Below, in pieces: positions 6,744 through 14,374 of a stretch of 14,851 nucleotides of DNA (position 1 is the first letter of the stretch; the number at the start of each line of letters is the position of its first letter). The notes under the pieces are model-generated. The model made no database searches and was not told the origin of the DNA. It saw only the letters and a list, made by a program, of their open reading frames with translations. Origin of the DNA: an uncultured Clostridia bacterium (GTDB lineage Bacteria > Bacillota > Clostridia > UBA1381); contig CAJOPD010000030.1 of the NCBI GenBank assembly GCA_905236685.1, positions 1-14,851 on the forward strand, given 5' to 3'. A program made the translations under genes and the position numbers.

Positions 6744-6772
6744 ATTCTCAGCTCCTCTCTAACTGAATAAGC

Positions 6773-6801
6773 ATTTTACCACTTTTTTTACTAAAATTCA
6801 A
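6773..6801 (-). promoter_or_regulatory. Promoter of mtrB (mtrB-pfkA-glcK operon)
   Basis: On the minus strand a TTGAAT -35 (6796-6801) and a TAAAAT -10 (6773-6778) are 17 bases apart, and TGG just before the -10 gives an extended -10. The predicted transcription start is about 22 bases before the mtrB ATG. I see no terminator in the 73 bases between dnaE and mtrB, so read-through from dnaE is also possible. Confidence 0.78.
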
Positions 6802-6816
6802 CTGTTTTATGTTTTT

Positions 6817-9800
6817 TTAGCTCATTTTTACATTATTATCACCAAAAATGGCGCAAATATCGTCAATAACGCTGCTTTTTTCATCTATCCAGCAGTTTTT
6901 CGGCGCGTACATTTTCTTTTTTGTATCGCTTATATAGAAACAAACGGGGGTTTCGCCCTTATGTTCTTCAAGCACGCGCACCGCCATTTTCAGCACGCTG
7001 TCGTCATATGTTCCCATTCTTATGTAAAGAGTTCTTCTGCCTTTTATTTCATCAATTTTCTCCTTTTGCGGAACTTCTATTTTGTCTAAGGATACCGCCC
7101 TTTCGCAAAGCAGTTTCGGCTCCTCGTCCTCGCGTATGCTTATACGCCCTTCTACAAGGACCGCATTTCCCTCCGACAGAATTTTGCCGTATTCCTGCAA
7201 AATCTTTGGGAAAACTATGACTTCAATCGTTCCGTACAGGTCTTCAAGCTTTAAAAATGCCATCTGGGCATTACTCTTTGTTATCTTATTCTTTCGGTTT
7301 GATATAATGCCGCCGAGCTTTACCTCCTGATTATCGCGTACTCCGCCTCTTATTTCCTTTATATTCCCCAGTTCGTCCTTTTCGACCGATGACATAACGG
7401 TATAGGTTGTAACACTTGTGAGCTTCTTTACAAGCTCCTCATATTCCTCCATAGGATGACCCGAAAAGTACATTCCTGCCGATTCCTTTTCAAGCGCCAA
7501 CAGTTCCTTTTTGGGATATTCCGAAATATCGGGAAGTGCCGTTTCGGTATTTTTTGTAACAGTTTCATCGCCGAAAAGCGTCATCTGTCCGTCGATATTT
7601 GATTTTTGTGCCTGCGCCTCACTCTCGATAACGCTCTCGTAAACGCTCAAAAGCTGCGACCTGTAAGCGCCGAGCGAATCGAACGCTCCGCATTTTATAA
7701 GCCCCTCTACCGCGCGCTTATTCATATCTTTATCTGACATACGGCGCACAAAATCGGAAAAGCTTGTAAATTTTCCGTTTCTTTTCCGCTCGCTGACTAA
7801 GCTTACAATAAAGTTTTTGCCTACATTTTTAATTGCGGAAAGTCCAAACCTTATGCCGTTTCTCTCAACGGTAAAACTGTCCTCACTCATATTTATATCG
7901 GGCGGCAGCTTTTCTGTGCCCGATTTTTTGCAGTTTATGAAATATTCGTTTATTTTATCCTGGTCCTCGATACTTGAAATGAGCGACGCCATATACTCCG
8001 TGCGGTAAAATGTTTTAAGGTATGCCGTCTGATAGGTTATAAAAGCATATGCGGCGGCGTGCGATTTATTGAACGCATACTCCGCAAAGCTGTATATTTC
8101 ATCAAATATATCTATCGCTGTCTTTTCGGGTATTCCCCGTCTTATACAGCCGTCAATTACCCAGTTTCCGTCCCCGTCCTTTTTGCCGTAAATGAAGTTT
8201 TTGCGTTCGATTTCCATCTGGTCGGCTTTTTTCTTGGAGATTGCGCGCCGTAACATATCGGCGCTTCCCAGCGAATACCCCGCAAGAGTGCGGACAATCT
8301 CCAAAACCTGCTCCTGATAAACGATACAGCCGTAGGTTACATTCAAAATATCCTCCAAAAGCTCGTGCTTATATGTAACTTTATCGGGGTGGTTTTTGTT
8401 ATAAACATACTTGGGTATGGAGTCCATCGGTCCGGGACGGTAAAGCGCAATACCCGCGATTATATCTTCAAGATTTGTAGGTCTGAGTTCCTGCATAAAG
8501 GACTTCATTCCTGCGCTTTCTATCTGGAAAATGCCGTCTGTATTGCCGCTCGAAATTAGGTCGTAAACCTCTTTTTTGTCATAGTCAATCTTTGACAAAT
8601 CAAGCTTTTCGCCGCGCGTTTTTTCAATAAGCTTTACGGTATTATTTATTACCGTGAGGTTTCTCAGCCCCAAAAAGTCCATTTTAAGAAGCCCCATACT
8701 CTCGACAGTATCCTTGACAAACTGCGTTGTTATTACATCGTCGTTCATTTGCAGCGGCATATAGTTTACAATCGGCTCGCTGCATATAACAACCCCCGCG
8801 GCGTGCGTTCCCGCGTGGCGCGCCAAGCCTTCAAGCGCTCTTGCAGTATCGATAAGCTCCTTGATTTTTTCATCATTTTCATATAAAGTTTGAAGCTCCT
8901 GTGATACCGACAGCGCCTTATCAATCGTCATTTTCAGCTCGTTAGGGATAAGTTTTGCCACTCTGTCGGTTTCGGCATATGATATATTAAGCGCTCTGCC
9001 TACATCGCGGACGGCAAGCCGCGCCTTCATTGTACCGAAGGTTATTATCTGCGCGACATTATCCTTACCGTACTTTTCCACAACATAGTCAATAATCTTT
9101 TGTCTGCCCTCAGGTGTGAAATCTACATCTATATCGGGCATTGAAACACGCTCGGGATTTAAAAAACGCTCGAAAATCAGATTGTATTTTATCGGGTCGA
9201 TATCGGTTATGCCAAGCGTATAGGACACCATACTGCCCGCGGCGCTGCCACGACCCGGTCCTACGCCCACGCCGTTATTTTTGGCATAGTTTATAAAGTC
9301 CCAAACTATTAAAAAATAGTCCACAAAGCCCATATTTTTTATTACCGAAAGCTCATAAGAAAGCCGTTCTTCAAGCTCTTGCGTGACCGTTTCATACCGC
9401 TTTTCAAGACCGCTTTTGCAAAGCTCGTTTAAGTATTCCCACGCCGTTTTGCCGTTAGGAACAGCGTAGCTGGGAAGGTGCTTTGTGTGAAAATCAAAGT
9501 CTACATTGCACCTTTCGGCAATTTTTGCCGTATTTGAAATTGCTGACGGCGCATAGGAAAACAGCTCCGACATCTCCTCGGGAGATTTTATATAAAACTC
9601 GTCTGTTTCAAAGCGCATACGGTCATCATCTTCAACCGTTTTTTGCATTTGTATGCACATTAAAACATCTTGATATTTCGCGTCCTCTTTTTTTGCGTAA
9701 TGAATATCATTCGTCGCAACAAGACCTACCCCCAGCTCCTCCGAAAGCTTTACAAGCTGCGGATTTATCCGCTTTTGCTCGGGTATGGAATGGTCCTGAA

Positions 9801-10323
9801 TTTCTATAAAAAAGTTATCCCTGCCAAAGAGATTTACATACTTTTCGCCTATTTTTTTCGCCTTGTCATAATCGTCCGCCAAAAGCGCTTTGGGTATTTC
9901 GCCAGCAAGACACGCCGAAAGTGCAATAAGTCCCTCTTTATGCTCCGACAAAAGTTCAAAATCTATCCTCGGCTTATAGTAAAATCCCTCGGTAAAGCCC
10001 TTTGAAACTATATATGAAAGGTTTTTATAGCCCGTTTCATTTTCACAAAGCAAAATAAGGTGCGAATATTTGGAATCATATTCATACACCTTGTCAAACC
10101 GACTCCTCGGCGCCATATAGACCTCACAGCCTATAACCGCTTTGATGCCCTGTTTCTGCGCCTCGCGGTAAAAGTCCACAACGCCGTACATTGCGCCGTG
10201 GTCCGTTATGGCGCAGGAGGTCATACCGAGCTCCTTTACTCGTGAAATTATCTTTTTTACACTTGCCGCACCGTCCAGAAGGCTGAACTCACTATGCGTA
10301 TGCAGGTGAACAAACTCGGGCAT
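6817..10323 (-). CDS. dnaE: DNA polymerase III subunit alpha (DnaE)
   Basis: This 1168-residue C-family replicative polymerase has all domains in order. The PHP domain (about 1-280) starts HLHTHSEFSLLDG. The palm holds catalytic D399 and D401 in MPDIDVDF and D549 in KMDFLGL. GPGRGSAAGS at about 356-365 and HAGTHAAGV near 503-511 mark the polymerase core; the fingers and (HhH)2 region follow. QMTLF at 913-917 fits the internal beta-clamp-binding motif. The OB-fold spans about 1002-1080 (KLGGIISNRKNKIT). All nine PHP metal-ligand positions look intact (H8, H10, D17, H42, E67, H88, C138, D206, H208), as in PHP domains with metal-dependent 3'-5' exonuclease activity. There is no PolC-type inserted exonuclease domain. 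The SD TAAGGAGGTG contains the whiA stop codon, so the genes are coupled. Many Clostridia also have PolC, which is outside this window. Confidence 0.98.
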   Translation of the reverse strand: MPEFVHLHTHSEFSLLDGAASVKKIISRVKELGMTSCAITDHGAMYGVVDFYREAQKQGIKAVIGCEVYMAPRSRFDKVYEYDSKYSHLILLCENETGYKNLSYIVSKGFTEGFYYKPRIDFELLSEHKEGLIALSACLAGEIPKALLADDYDKAKKIGEKYVNLFGRDNFFIEIQDHSIPEQKRINPQLVKLSEELGVGLVATNDIHYAKKEDAKYQDVLMCIQMQKTVEDDDRMRFETDEFYIKSPEEMSELFSYAPSAISNTAKIAERCNVDFDFHTKHLPSYAVPNGKTAWEYLNELCKSGLEKRYETVTQELEERLSYELSVIKNMGFVDYFLIVWDFINYAKNNGVGVGPGRGSAAGSMVSYTLGITDIDPIKYNLIFERFLNPERVSMPDIDVDFTPEGRQKIIDYVVEKYGKDNVAQIITFGTMKARLAVRDVGRALNISYAETDRVAKLIPNELKMTIDKALSVSQELQTLYENDEKIKELIDTARALEGLARHAGTHAAGVVICSEPIVNYMPLQMNDDVITTQFVKDTVESMGLLKMDFLGLRNLTVINNTVKLIEKTRGEKLDLSKIDYDKKEVYDLISSGNTDGIFQIESAGMKSFMQELRPTNLEDIIAGIALYRPGPMDSIPKYVYNKNHPDKVTYKHELLEDILNVTYGCIVYQEQVLEIVRTLAGYSLGSADMLRRAISKKKADQMEIERKNFIYGKKDGDGNWVIDGCIRRGIPEKTAIDIFDEIYSFAEYAFNKSHAAAYAFITYQTAYLKTFYRTEYMASLISSIEDQDKINEYFINCKKSGTEKLPPDINMSEDSFTVERNGIRFGLSAIKNVGKNFIVSLVSERKRNGKFTSFSDFVRRMSDKDMNKRAVEGLIKCGAFDSLGAYRSQLLSVYESVIESEAQAQKSNIDGQMTLFGDETVTKNTETALPDISEYPKKELLALEKESAGMYFSGHPMEEYEELVKKLTSVTTYTVMSSVEKDELGNIKEIRGGVRDNQEVKLGGIISNRKNKITKSNAQMAFLKLEDLYGTIEVIVFPKILQEYGKILSEGNAVLVEGRISIREDEEPKLLCERAVSLDKIEVPQKEKIDEIKGRRTLYIRMGTYDDSVLKMAVRVLEEHKGETPVCFYISDTKKKMYAPKNCWIDEKSSVIDDICAIFGDNNVKMS

Positions 10324-10334
10324 ATTGCACCTCC

Positions 10335-11207
10335 TTACAGTTTATCAGCTATTTCCTCTATCCTTTTAAGCCTGTGATTTACGCCCGATTTTCCAATCGG
10401 CGGATTTGTTTTTTCGCCAAGCTCCTTTAAGCTGTCAAAGGGATTTTCCATTCTCAGTCTTGCTATTTCTTTAAGTGGTTTCGGAAGATTTGAAAAGCCT
10501 ATCGTCTTTTGGATTTTCCGTATCGCCACCTCCTGCTGCGCCGCCGTTTTTGCAATTTTATCAATATTCGCAACCTCGCAGTTTGCCCGTCTGTTTGCGT
10601 TATTTCTGATATTCTTCTCGATTGTGGCATTATAAAATTCCATCGCCGCAGAAATATCGCCCATAACCCCAAGCGCGTCCGCAATCTGCTCATAGCCCTT
10701 TACATATACTATAAATCTGCCCTTTCGGTAGGTGATTTTCCCATTTATCCCGCATTTTTCCAAAATTTTGCAAAGCTGATTTGCATAAACCTCATATCTT
10801 GCGTCAAATTCCATATGGTAACGCGCACCGGGGTCGCTCACCGAGCCGCCGCCCAAAAATGCGCCCCTTATATATGCGGCTTTGCAACATTCATTCGGGA
10901 TAAGTCCGCCGTAATTCTCGCCGAAAAGCATAAGCCTGTCCGCCATAATGCTGACAAAAAAATCAAATTCCGGATAAAAGCGATAGCTTCCGTTTTTATT
11001 TGTATAGTCAAGTTTTTTTGAAAAAACACTCCCGAACAAAAGCTGCAATCTTTCGGCAACCGCCTCATTTTCGGTTACCATAAAAATCTCGCCGCCCTGA
11101 TAATTTGTGCAAAGCTTGACAAGTGCCGAAAGCTCCGCTATGTCGCAAAAATCGCACTGATTGCGTATTTTTGAGATGTTTTCCTTTATGTTTTGCGTAA
11201 AGGACAT
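10335..11207 (-). CDS. whiA: WhiA, sporulation/division DNA-binding regulator
   Basis: WhiA is a DNA-binding protein with a degenerate LAGLIDADG homing-endonuclease fold and a C-terminal helix-turn-helix. It controls sporulation septation in Streptomyces and affects division and chromosome segregation in B. subtilis. The 290-residue product has the WhiA N-terminal domain (1-100), a LAGLIDADG-like segment around 110-125 (CCKAAYIRGAFLGGGSVSD) and the second alpha-beta half to about 195. The C-terminal helix-turn-helix spans about 225-290, including LKELGEKTNPPIGKSGVNHR. It is somewhat shorter than B. subtilis WhiA. It starts one base after the rapZ stop codon, and its own stop lies inside the SD of dnaE. 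In most Firmicutes yvcK lies between rapZ and whiA; here it is absent. Confidence 0.95.
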   Translation of the reverse strand: MSFTQNIKENISKIRNQCDFCDIAELSALVKLCTNYQGGEIFMVTENEAVAERLQLLFGSVFSKKLDYTNKNGSYRFYPEFDFFVSIMADRLMLFGENYGGLIPNECCKAAYIRGAFLGGGSVSDPGARYHMEFDARYEVYANQLCKILEKCGINGKITYRKGRFIVYVKGYEQIADALGVMGDISAAMEFYNATIEKNIRNNANRRANCEVANIDKIAKTAAQQEVAIRKIQKTIGFSNLPKPLKEIARLRMENPFDSLKELGEKTNPPIGKSGVNHRLKRIEEIADKL

Positions 11208-11208
11208 T

Positions 11209-12060
11209 TTACTTACCTCTTAAAATATCTCTGTGAATAAGGTTTTTGCTGTACCCTTCCAGCTCCTCCTCCAAAACATTCGCCATAGTTACGCTCCTGT
11301 GCTTTCCGCCCGTACAGCCTATGGCAATGGTGAGAGAAGTTTTTCCTTCCTCTATGTAAAGCGGCAGCAGAAATTTAACCATACTGACAAGCTTGTCCAT
11401 AAATTTCTTTGCCGTTTCAGTATTCATCACATAGTCGCGCACATCTTTATCATTTCCCGTCTTATTTTTGAGCTCATCAACATAAAACGGGTTTACAAAG
11501 CACCGCACATCAAAAACCAAATCCGCATCAAGCGGTATGCCGTACTTAAATCCAAAGGACATTATATTTACTGTAAAGTAATCGTTTCTGTCCTCAAAAT
11601 ATATCTTTCGGAGCGTCTTTGAAAGCTGCTCTAAGGTGAAGTTTGATGTGTCTATCACTTCGTCCGCTTCCTGATATATTTTGGAAAGCATTTCCCGCTC
11701 CTTTTTTATGCTGTCCAAAAGTCCCATTCCGCTTGAAATCGGGTGATGACGCCTCGTTTCCTTATACCTTTTAACCAAAACTTCATCGCTTGCGTCGACA
11801 AATATCAGCTTATATTCATAGCCGTTTTCCTTTAATATTTTAAGGTTTGCCAAAAGGTCGCCTATCATATCTCCCACACGCGAATCTATGGCAAACGCTA
11901 CCTTTTCGTATTTTCCGTTTATTGAAATAAACATAGCCGCAAGCTGCGGTATGATTACCGGCGGAAGATTATCTATACAGAAAAATCCCGCGTCCTCCAA
12001 AAACCGCATAACCTGTGTCTTTCCCGAACCCGAAAGACCTGTAACTATCGTAAATTGCAT
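11209..12060 (-). CDS. rapZ: RapZ/YvcJ nucleotide-binding regulatory protein
   Basis: This 283-residue P-loop protein is of the RapZ (YvcJ) family. In E. coli RapZ senses glucosamine-6-phosphate and delivers the small RNA GlmZ to RNase E; in B. subtilis YvcJ hydrolyses nucleotides and affects competence, and the small-RNA role is not known there. Walker A is GLSGSGKT at 8-15. A FCIDNLPP segment (27-34) and RYKETRRHHPI (98-108) follow in the N-terminal kinase-like domain. The C-terminal domain has the invariant SFGFKYGIP (168-176), FDVRCFVNP (183-191), and IGCTGGKHRSV (247-257), the glucosamine-6-phosphate-binding side in E. coli. The ATG follows the murB stop with no gap (TAAATG), and GGGGGA in the murB tail serves as SD. 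The fold and family are clear; the regulatory target here is unknown. Confidence 0.95.
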   Translation of the reverse strand: MQFTIVTGLSGSGKTQVMRFLEDAGFFCIDNLPPVIIPQLAAMFISINGKYEKVAFAIDSRVGDMIGDLLANLKILKENGYEYKLIFVDASDEVLVKRYKETRRHHPISSGMGLLDSIKKEREMLSKIYQEADEVIDTSNFTLEQLSKTLRKIYFEDRNDYFTVNIMSFGFKYGIPLDADLVFDVRCFVNPFYVDELKNKTGNDKDVRDYVMNTETAKKFMDKLVSMVKFLLPLYIEEGKTSLTIAIGCTGGKHRSVTMANVLEEELEGYSKNLIHRDILRGK

Positions 12061-12921
12061 TTAAAATTCCCCCACCATTTTTACTTCCGTTTCAAGCTCT
12101 ACTCCGAACTTTTCCTTTACTGTTTTTTGAATATATCTAATAAGCGAAATCACATCTTCCGCTTTTGCATTACCCTTATTTACCACAAATCCCGAATGTT
12201 TTTCCGAAACTGCCGCTCCGCCTACCGCATATCCTTTAAGTCCCGCGTCCTCAATAAGCTTTCCTGCAAAATATCCCTCAGGCCGCTTAAATGTACTGCC
12301 CGCACTTGCCATAGAAAGCGGCTGTTTTTCCACTCGGCGTTTTTTTAATTCCTCCATTTTTCCCCATATCTCATCGGAATTACCCTTTTCGAGCTTTAAT
12401 TCCGCTTCCAAGATTATCGCGTTGTTGTCTGCGAAAACACTTTTTCTGTAACCAAACCCGAAACCGTTCTCGATTTTTTTGATTTTGCCGTCCTTTAAGT
12501 AGGTTACGCTCTTTACAATATCCTTCATCTCCCCGCCGTATGCGCCTGCGTTCATATAGATTGCTCCGCCCAGCGTACCGGGTATTCCTGCCGCGAATTC
12601 CATACCCGTAAGGCTGTTTTTCTGCGCTGTTTTTGAAAGCGAGGAAAGAAGTATTCCGCTCTCCGCTCTTATAATATCGCCAATAATTTCACACTTTGAA
12701 AATTTGTCCGAAAGTTTCAAAACAAGTCCTCTTATTCCCTTGTCCGAAACCAGAAGATTACTTCCGTTACCCATCACAAAAATCGGCAGATTTTTTTCTT
12801 TGGCATACTCTAATGCCGAAAAAACATCTTGTATGCTTGCAGCCTCACAGAATTCATCAGCAAAACCGCCTATTTTGAAGGTTGTGTGATTTTTCATCGG
12901 CTCATTTTGAATAATTTTCAT
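12061..12921 (-). CDS. murB: UDP-N-acetylenolpyruvoylglucosamine reductase
   Basis: MurB is the FAD enzyme that reduces UDP-GlcNAc-enolpyruvate with NADPH to UDP-MurNAc, the second committed step of peptidoglycan precursor synthesis after MurA. The 286-residue length fits the short type II form. Visible blocks are NHTTFKIGG (11-19), the FAD-binding GNGSNLLVSDKG (51-62), GMEFAAGIPGTLGGAIYMNA (106-125), YRKS with R159, the proton-donor serine S209 in SAGSTFKRP, and a C-terminal ELETEV with E279 as the matching catalytic glutamate. The ATG overlaps the hprK stop (ATGA). The gene for the preceding enzyme, murA, begins on the opposite strand about 1.5 kb upstream. hprK-murB-rapZ is a common Clostridia order. 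Confidence 0.96.
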   Translation of the reverse strand: MKIIQNEPMKNHTTFKIGGFADEFCEAASIQDVFSALEYAKEKNLPIFVMGNGSNLLVSDKGIRGLVLKLSDKFSKCEIIGDIIRAESGILLSSLSKTAQKNSLTGMEFAAGIPGTLGGAIYMNAGAYGGEMKDIVKSVTYLKDGKIKKIENGFGFGYRKSVFADNNAIILEAELKLEKGNSDEIWGKMEELKKRRVEKQPLSMASAGSTFKRPEGYFAGKLIEDAGLKGYAVGGAAVSEKHSGFVVNKGNAKAEDVISLIRYIQKTVKEKFGVELETEVKMVGEF

Positions 12922-13862
12922 TCCTTCTCCCCGTTAGCCATTTCATTTAAAAGCCTGTTATTAAGTTCCACAGCTGCGTTATAACCCATACGCTTCTGAC
13001 GGTTATTCATTGACGCAACCTCAATAATTATTGCAAGATTTCGGCCCGGTTTTACGGGTATTGTAAGGCTCGGAACCGATATTCCCATAATCTCGGTAAA
13101 TTCTTCCTCCATACCAAGCCTGTCATATTGCTTGCCTTCAATCCACGGCTCTAAATTTATGACAAGGTTTATATTTTCCGTTGCCTTTACCGCGCCTATT
13201 CCGAAAATCTCCTTAACATCTATAATTCCTATGCCCCTTAGCTCCACAAAATGTCTTATTATATCGGGCGATGAGCCAACGAGGGTTTTTGACGATACTT
13301 TTTTAATTTCCACAGCGTCATCGGCAACCAGACGGTGTCCCCGTTTTACAAGCTCTATCGCTGTTTCGCTTTTACCGACGCCGCTTTCGCCCATCATCAA
13401 AACGCCTTCGCCGTACACCTCTACCAATACGCCGTGCCTTGTATGTCTCGGCGCTATCTGGACATTTAAAAAGCTTATAAGAGCACTCATAAGGCTCGAT
13501 GTGGATTCCTCGGTACGCATTATTGTAAGGTCGTACTTTTCCGCAAGTTCCCTCATCTCAGGAAAAATCTGCATATTTCGGGTTACGATAAGCGCAGGAA
13601 ATTTTGTGGAAAACAGCTTATCAAAAAGCTCATACCTCTTTTCTTTCGTAAACTGTTCGAGATATGTTATTTCAACCTTTCCCATAACCTGAATACGATG
13701 CGCATCAAAATAATCGAAATAACCCGCTATTTGCAGTGCGGGGCGGTTTACATCGGCAGTACTTATAACTATTTTATCAAAGTCGCCGGATTTATATATC
13801 ATTTCAAAGGAAAACTCCTCCGCCACCTTTGAAAGCGGTATTGTAAAGGTCGTATTTCCCAT
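12918..13862 (-). CDS. hprK: HPr kinase/phosphorylase
   Basis: HprK phosphorylates Ser46 of the PTS protein HPr in response to fructose-1,6-bisphosphate and ATP, and removes the phosphate when Pi is high; this drives carbon catabolite repression with CcpA. The 314-residue protein has an N-terminal domain (1-130) and the C-terminal catalytic domain: RHGVLVEVYG with H143, Walker A GESGVGKS at 158-165, the RLVADDAVEI strand (177-186), and the HprK signature RGIGIIDVKEIFGIGAVK (209-226). NNRQKRMGYNAA (286-297) lies in the C-terminal part. The ATG at 13862 has GGGAGGG 8 bases upstream. A longer ORF starting at 13901 is rejected because that codon lies at the predicted transcription start. This is the first gene of the long operon. 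Fructose-1,6-bisphosphate, the known activator, is the product of PfkA, encoded about 7 kb downstream. Confidence 0.97.
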   Translation of the reverse strand: MGNTTFTIPLSKVAEEFSFEMIYKSGDFDKIVISTADVNRPALQIAGYFDYFDAHRIQVMGKVEITYLEQFTKEKRYELFDKLFSTKFPALIVTRNMQIFPEMRELAEKYDLTIMRTEESTSSLMSALISFLNVQIAPRHTRHGVLVEVYGEGVLMMGESGVGKSETAIELVKRGHRLVADDAVEIKKVSSKTLVGSSPDIIRHFVELRGIGIIDVKEIFGIGAVKATENINLVINLEPWIEGKQYDRLGMEEEFTEIMGISVPSLTIPVKPGRNLAIIIEVASMNNRQKRMGYNAAVELNNRLLNEMANGEKE

Positions 13863-13905
13863 ATATTTTGCCCTCCCAGTTAAATATATATAATAATACA
13901 AGTTT

Positions 13906-13934
13906 ATTATATATTAAAAGACTGCTTTTTTCAA
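13906..13934 (-). promoter_or_regulatory. Sigma-A promoter of the hprK operon
   Basis: On the minus strand a TTGAAA -35 (13929-13934) and a perfect TATAAT -10 (13906-13911) are 17 bases apart. The predicted start near 13899 gives a leader of about 37 bases to the hprK ATG at 13862. The region is very AT-rich. It diverges from the rpmB promoter about 70 bases away. Confidence 0.88.
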
Positions 13935-14004
13935 TCTTTTTTGTAAATTAAATTGCTTTTTTTGCCAAAATTGATAACATTTATAAAATTTTTTTTAAAA
14001 ATAC

Positions 14005-14033
14005 TTGCATTATTCCAAAATGTGTGGTAAAAT
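14005..14033 (+). promoter_or_regulatory. Promoter of rpmB
   Basis: A TTGCAT -35 (14005-14010) and a TAAAAT -10 (14028-14033) are 17 bases apart, and TGG before the -10 gives an extended -10. The GTGGTAAAAT block is the same as in the mtrB promoter on the other strand. The predicted leader to the rpmB ATG is about 37 bases. Confidence 0.8.
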
Positions 14034-14076
14034 TGCTGTGTTTTGATATTTGACAAGTAATAGGAGGTGCTCGCAC

Positions 14077-14265
14077 ATGGCTAAATGTGATATTTGCGGC
14101 AAGGGTGTTACTTTTGGTATTAAAGTCAGCCATTCGCACATAAGATCAAACAGGGCTTGGAAGCCTAATGTAAAAAAAGTCAAAGCTATTGTTAACGGAA
14201 ATGCAAAATCTATAAATGTTTGTACCCGTTGCCTGCGTTCAGGTAAGGTCACCCGTGCGGTTTGA
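14077..14265 (+). CDS. rpmB: 50S ribosomal protein L28 (zinc-ribbon form)
   Basis: L28 is a small basic protein of the large ribosomal subunit. The 62-residue product starts MAKCDICGKG and ends with KVTRAV, with the family-typical VSHSHIRSNRAWKPNVKKVK in the middle. C4, C7, C49 and C52 form the two CxxC pairs of the zinc-binding (C+) version. Many bacteria also have a cysteine-free copy used under zinc limitation; none is in this window. The ATG has AGGAGGTG 7 bases upstream. An in-frame TTG at 14050 would add nine residues unlike any L28 and is rejected. The gene stands alone, with its own promoter and a strong terminator, divergent from hprK. Confidence 0.98.
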   Translation: MAKCDICGKGVTFGIKVSHSHIRSNRAWKPNVKKVKAIVNGNAKSINVCTRCLRSGKVTRAV

Positions 14266-14279
14266 TTTTTTAAAACTTT

Positions 14280-14309
14280 CGGAGAAGCATACGCTTCTCC
14301 GCTTTTTTT
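14280..14309 (+). terminator. Intrinsic terminator after rpmB
   Basis: CGGAGAAGC (14280-14288) and GCTTCTCCG (14293-14301) pair perfectly over 9 bp around the 4-base loop ATAC, followed by C and seven T (14303-14309). It lies 14 bases after the rpmB stop and insulates rpmB from murA. Confidence 0.95.
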
Positions 14310-14338
14310 GTGCAAATTTCCCATTTTTTCGTATTTAC

Positions 14339-14368
14339 TTTACTTTTTGTATTTTAATATGTTATAAT
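14339..14368 (+). promoter_or_regulatory. Probable promoter of murA
   Basis: A perfect TATAAT (14363-14368) is preceded by TGT, giving an extended -10. The best -35 is TTTACT (14339-14344) with an 18-base spacer, a 4/6 match. The predicted start falls near 14375, which is also the A of an ATG. The leader to the murA TTG would be about 50 bases. Confidence 0.7.
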
Positions 14369-14374
14369 ATCCTT

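Noticed and set aside
6744..6816. Terminator between dnaE and mtrB
   Set aside because: The region has A and T runs but no stable stem; only the mtrB promoter and SD are supported.
10509..11021. Plus-strand ORF of 170 residues opposite whiA
   Set aside because: Shadow frame of whiA with no family motif and no start signal.
13132..13692. Plus-strand ORF of 186 residues opposite hprK
   Set aside because: It is serine- and proline-rich, as expected from the reverse of a coding strand, and hprK is unmistakable on the other strand.
13863..13901. N-terminal extension of hprK to an upstream ATG
   Set aside because: The upstream codon coincides with the predicted transcription start, has no SD, and the extra residues are not part of HprK. 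The ATG at 13862 has a strong SD.
14050..14076. TTG-started extension of rpmB
   Set aside because: It would include the SD in the coding region and add residues foreign to L28.
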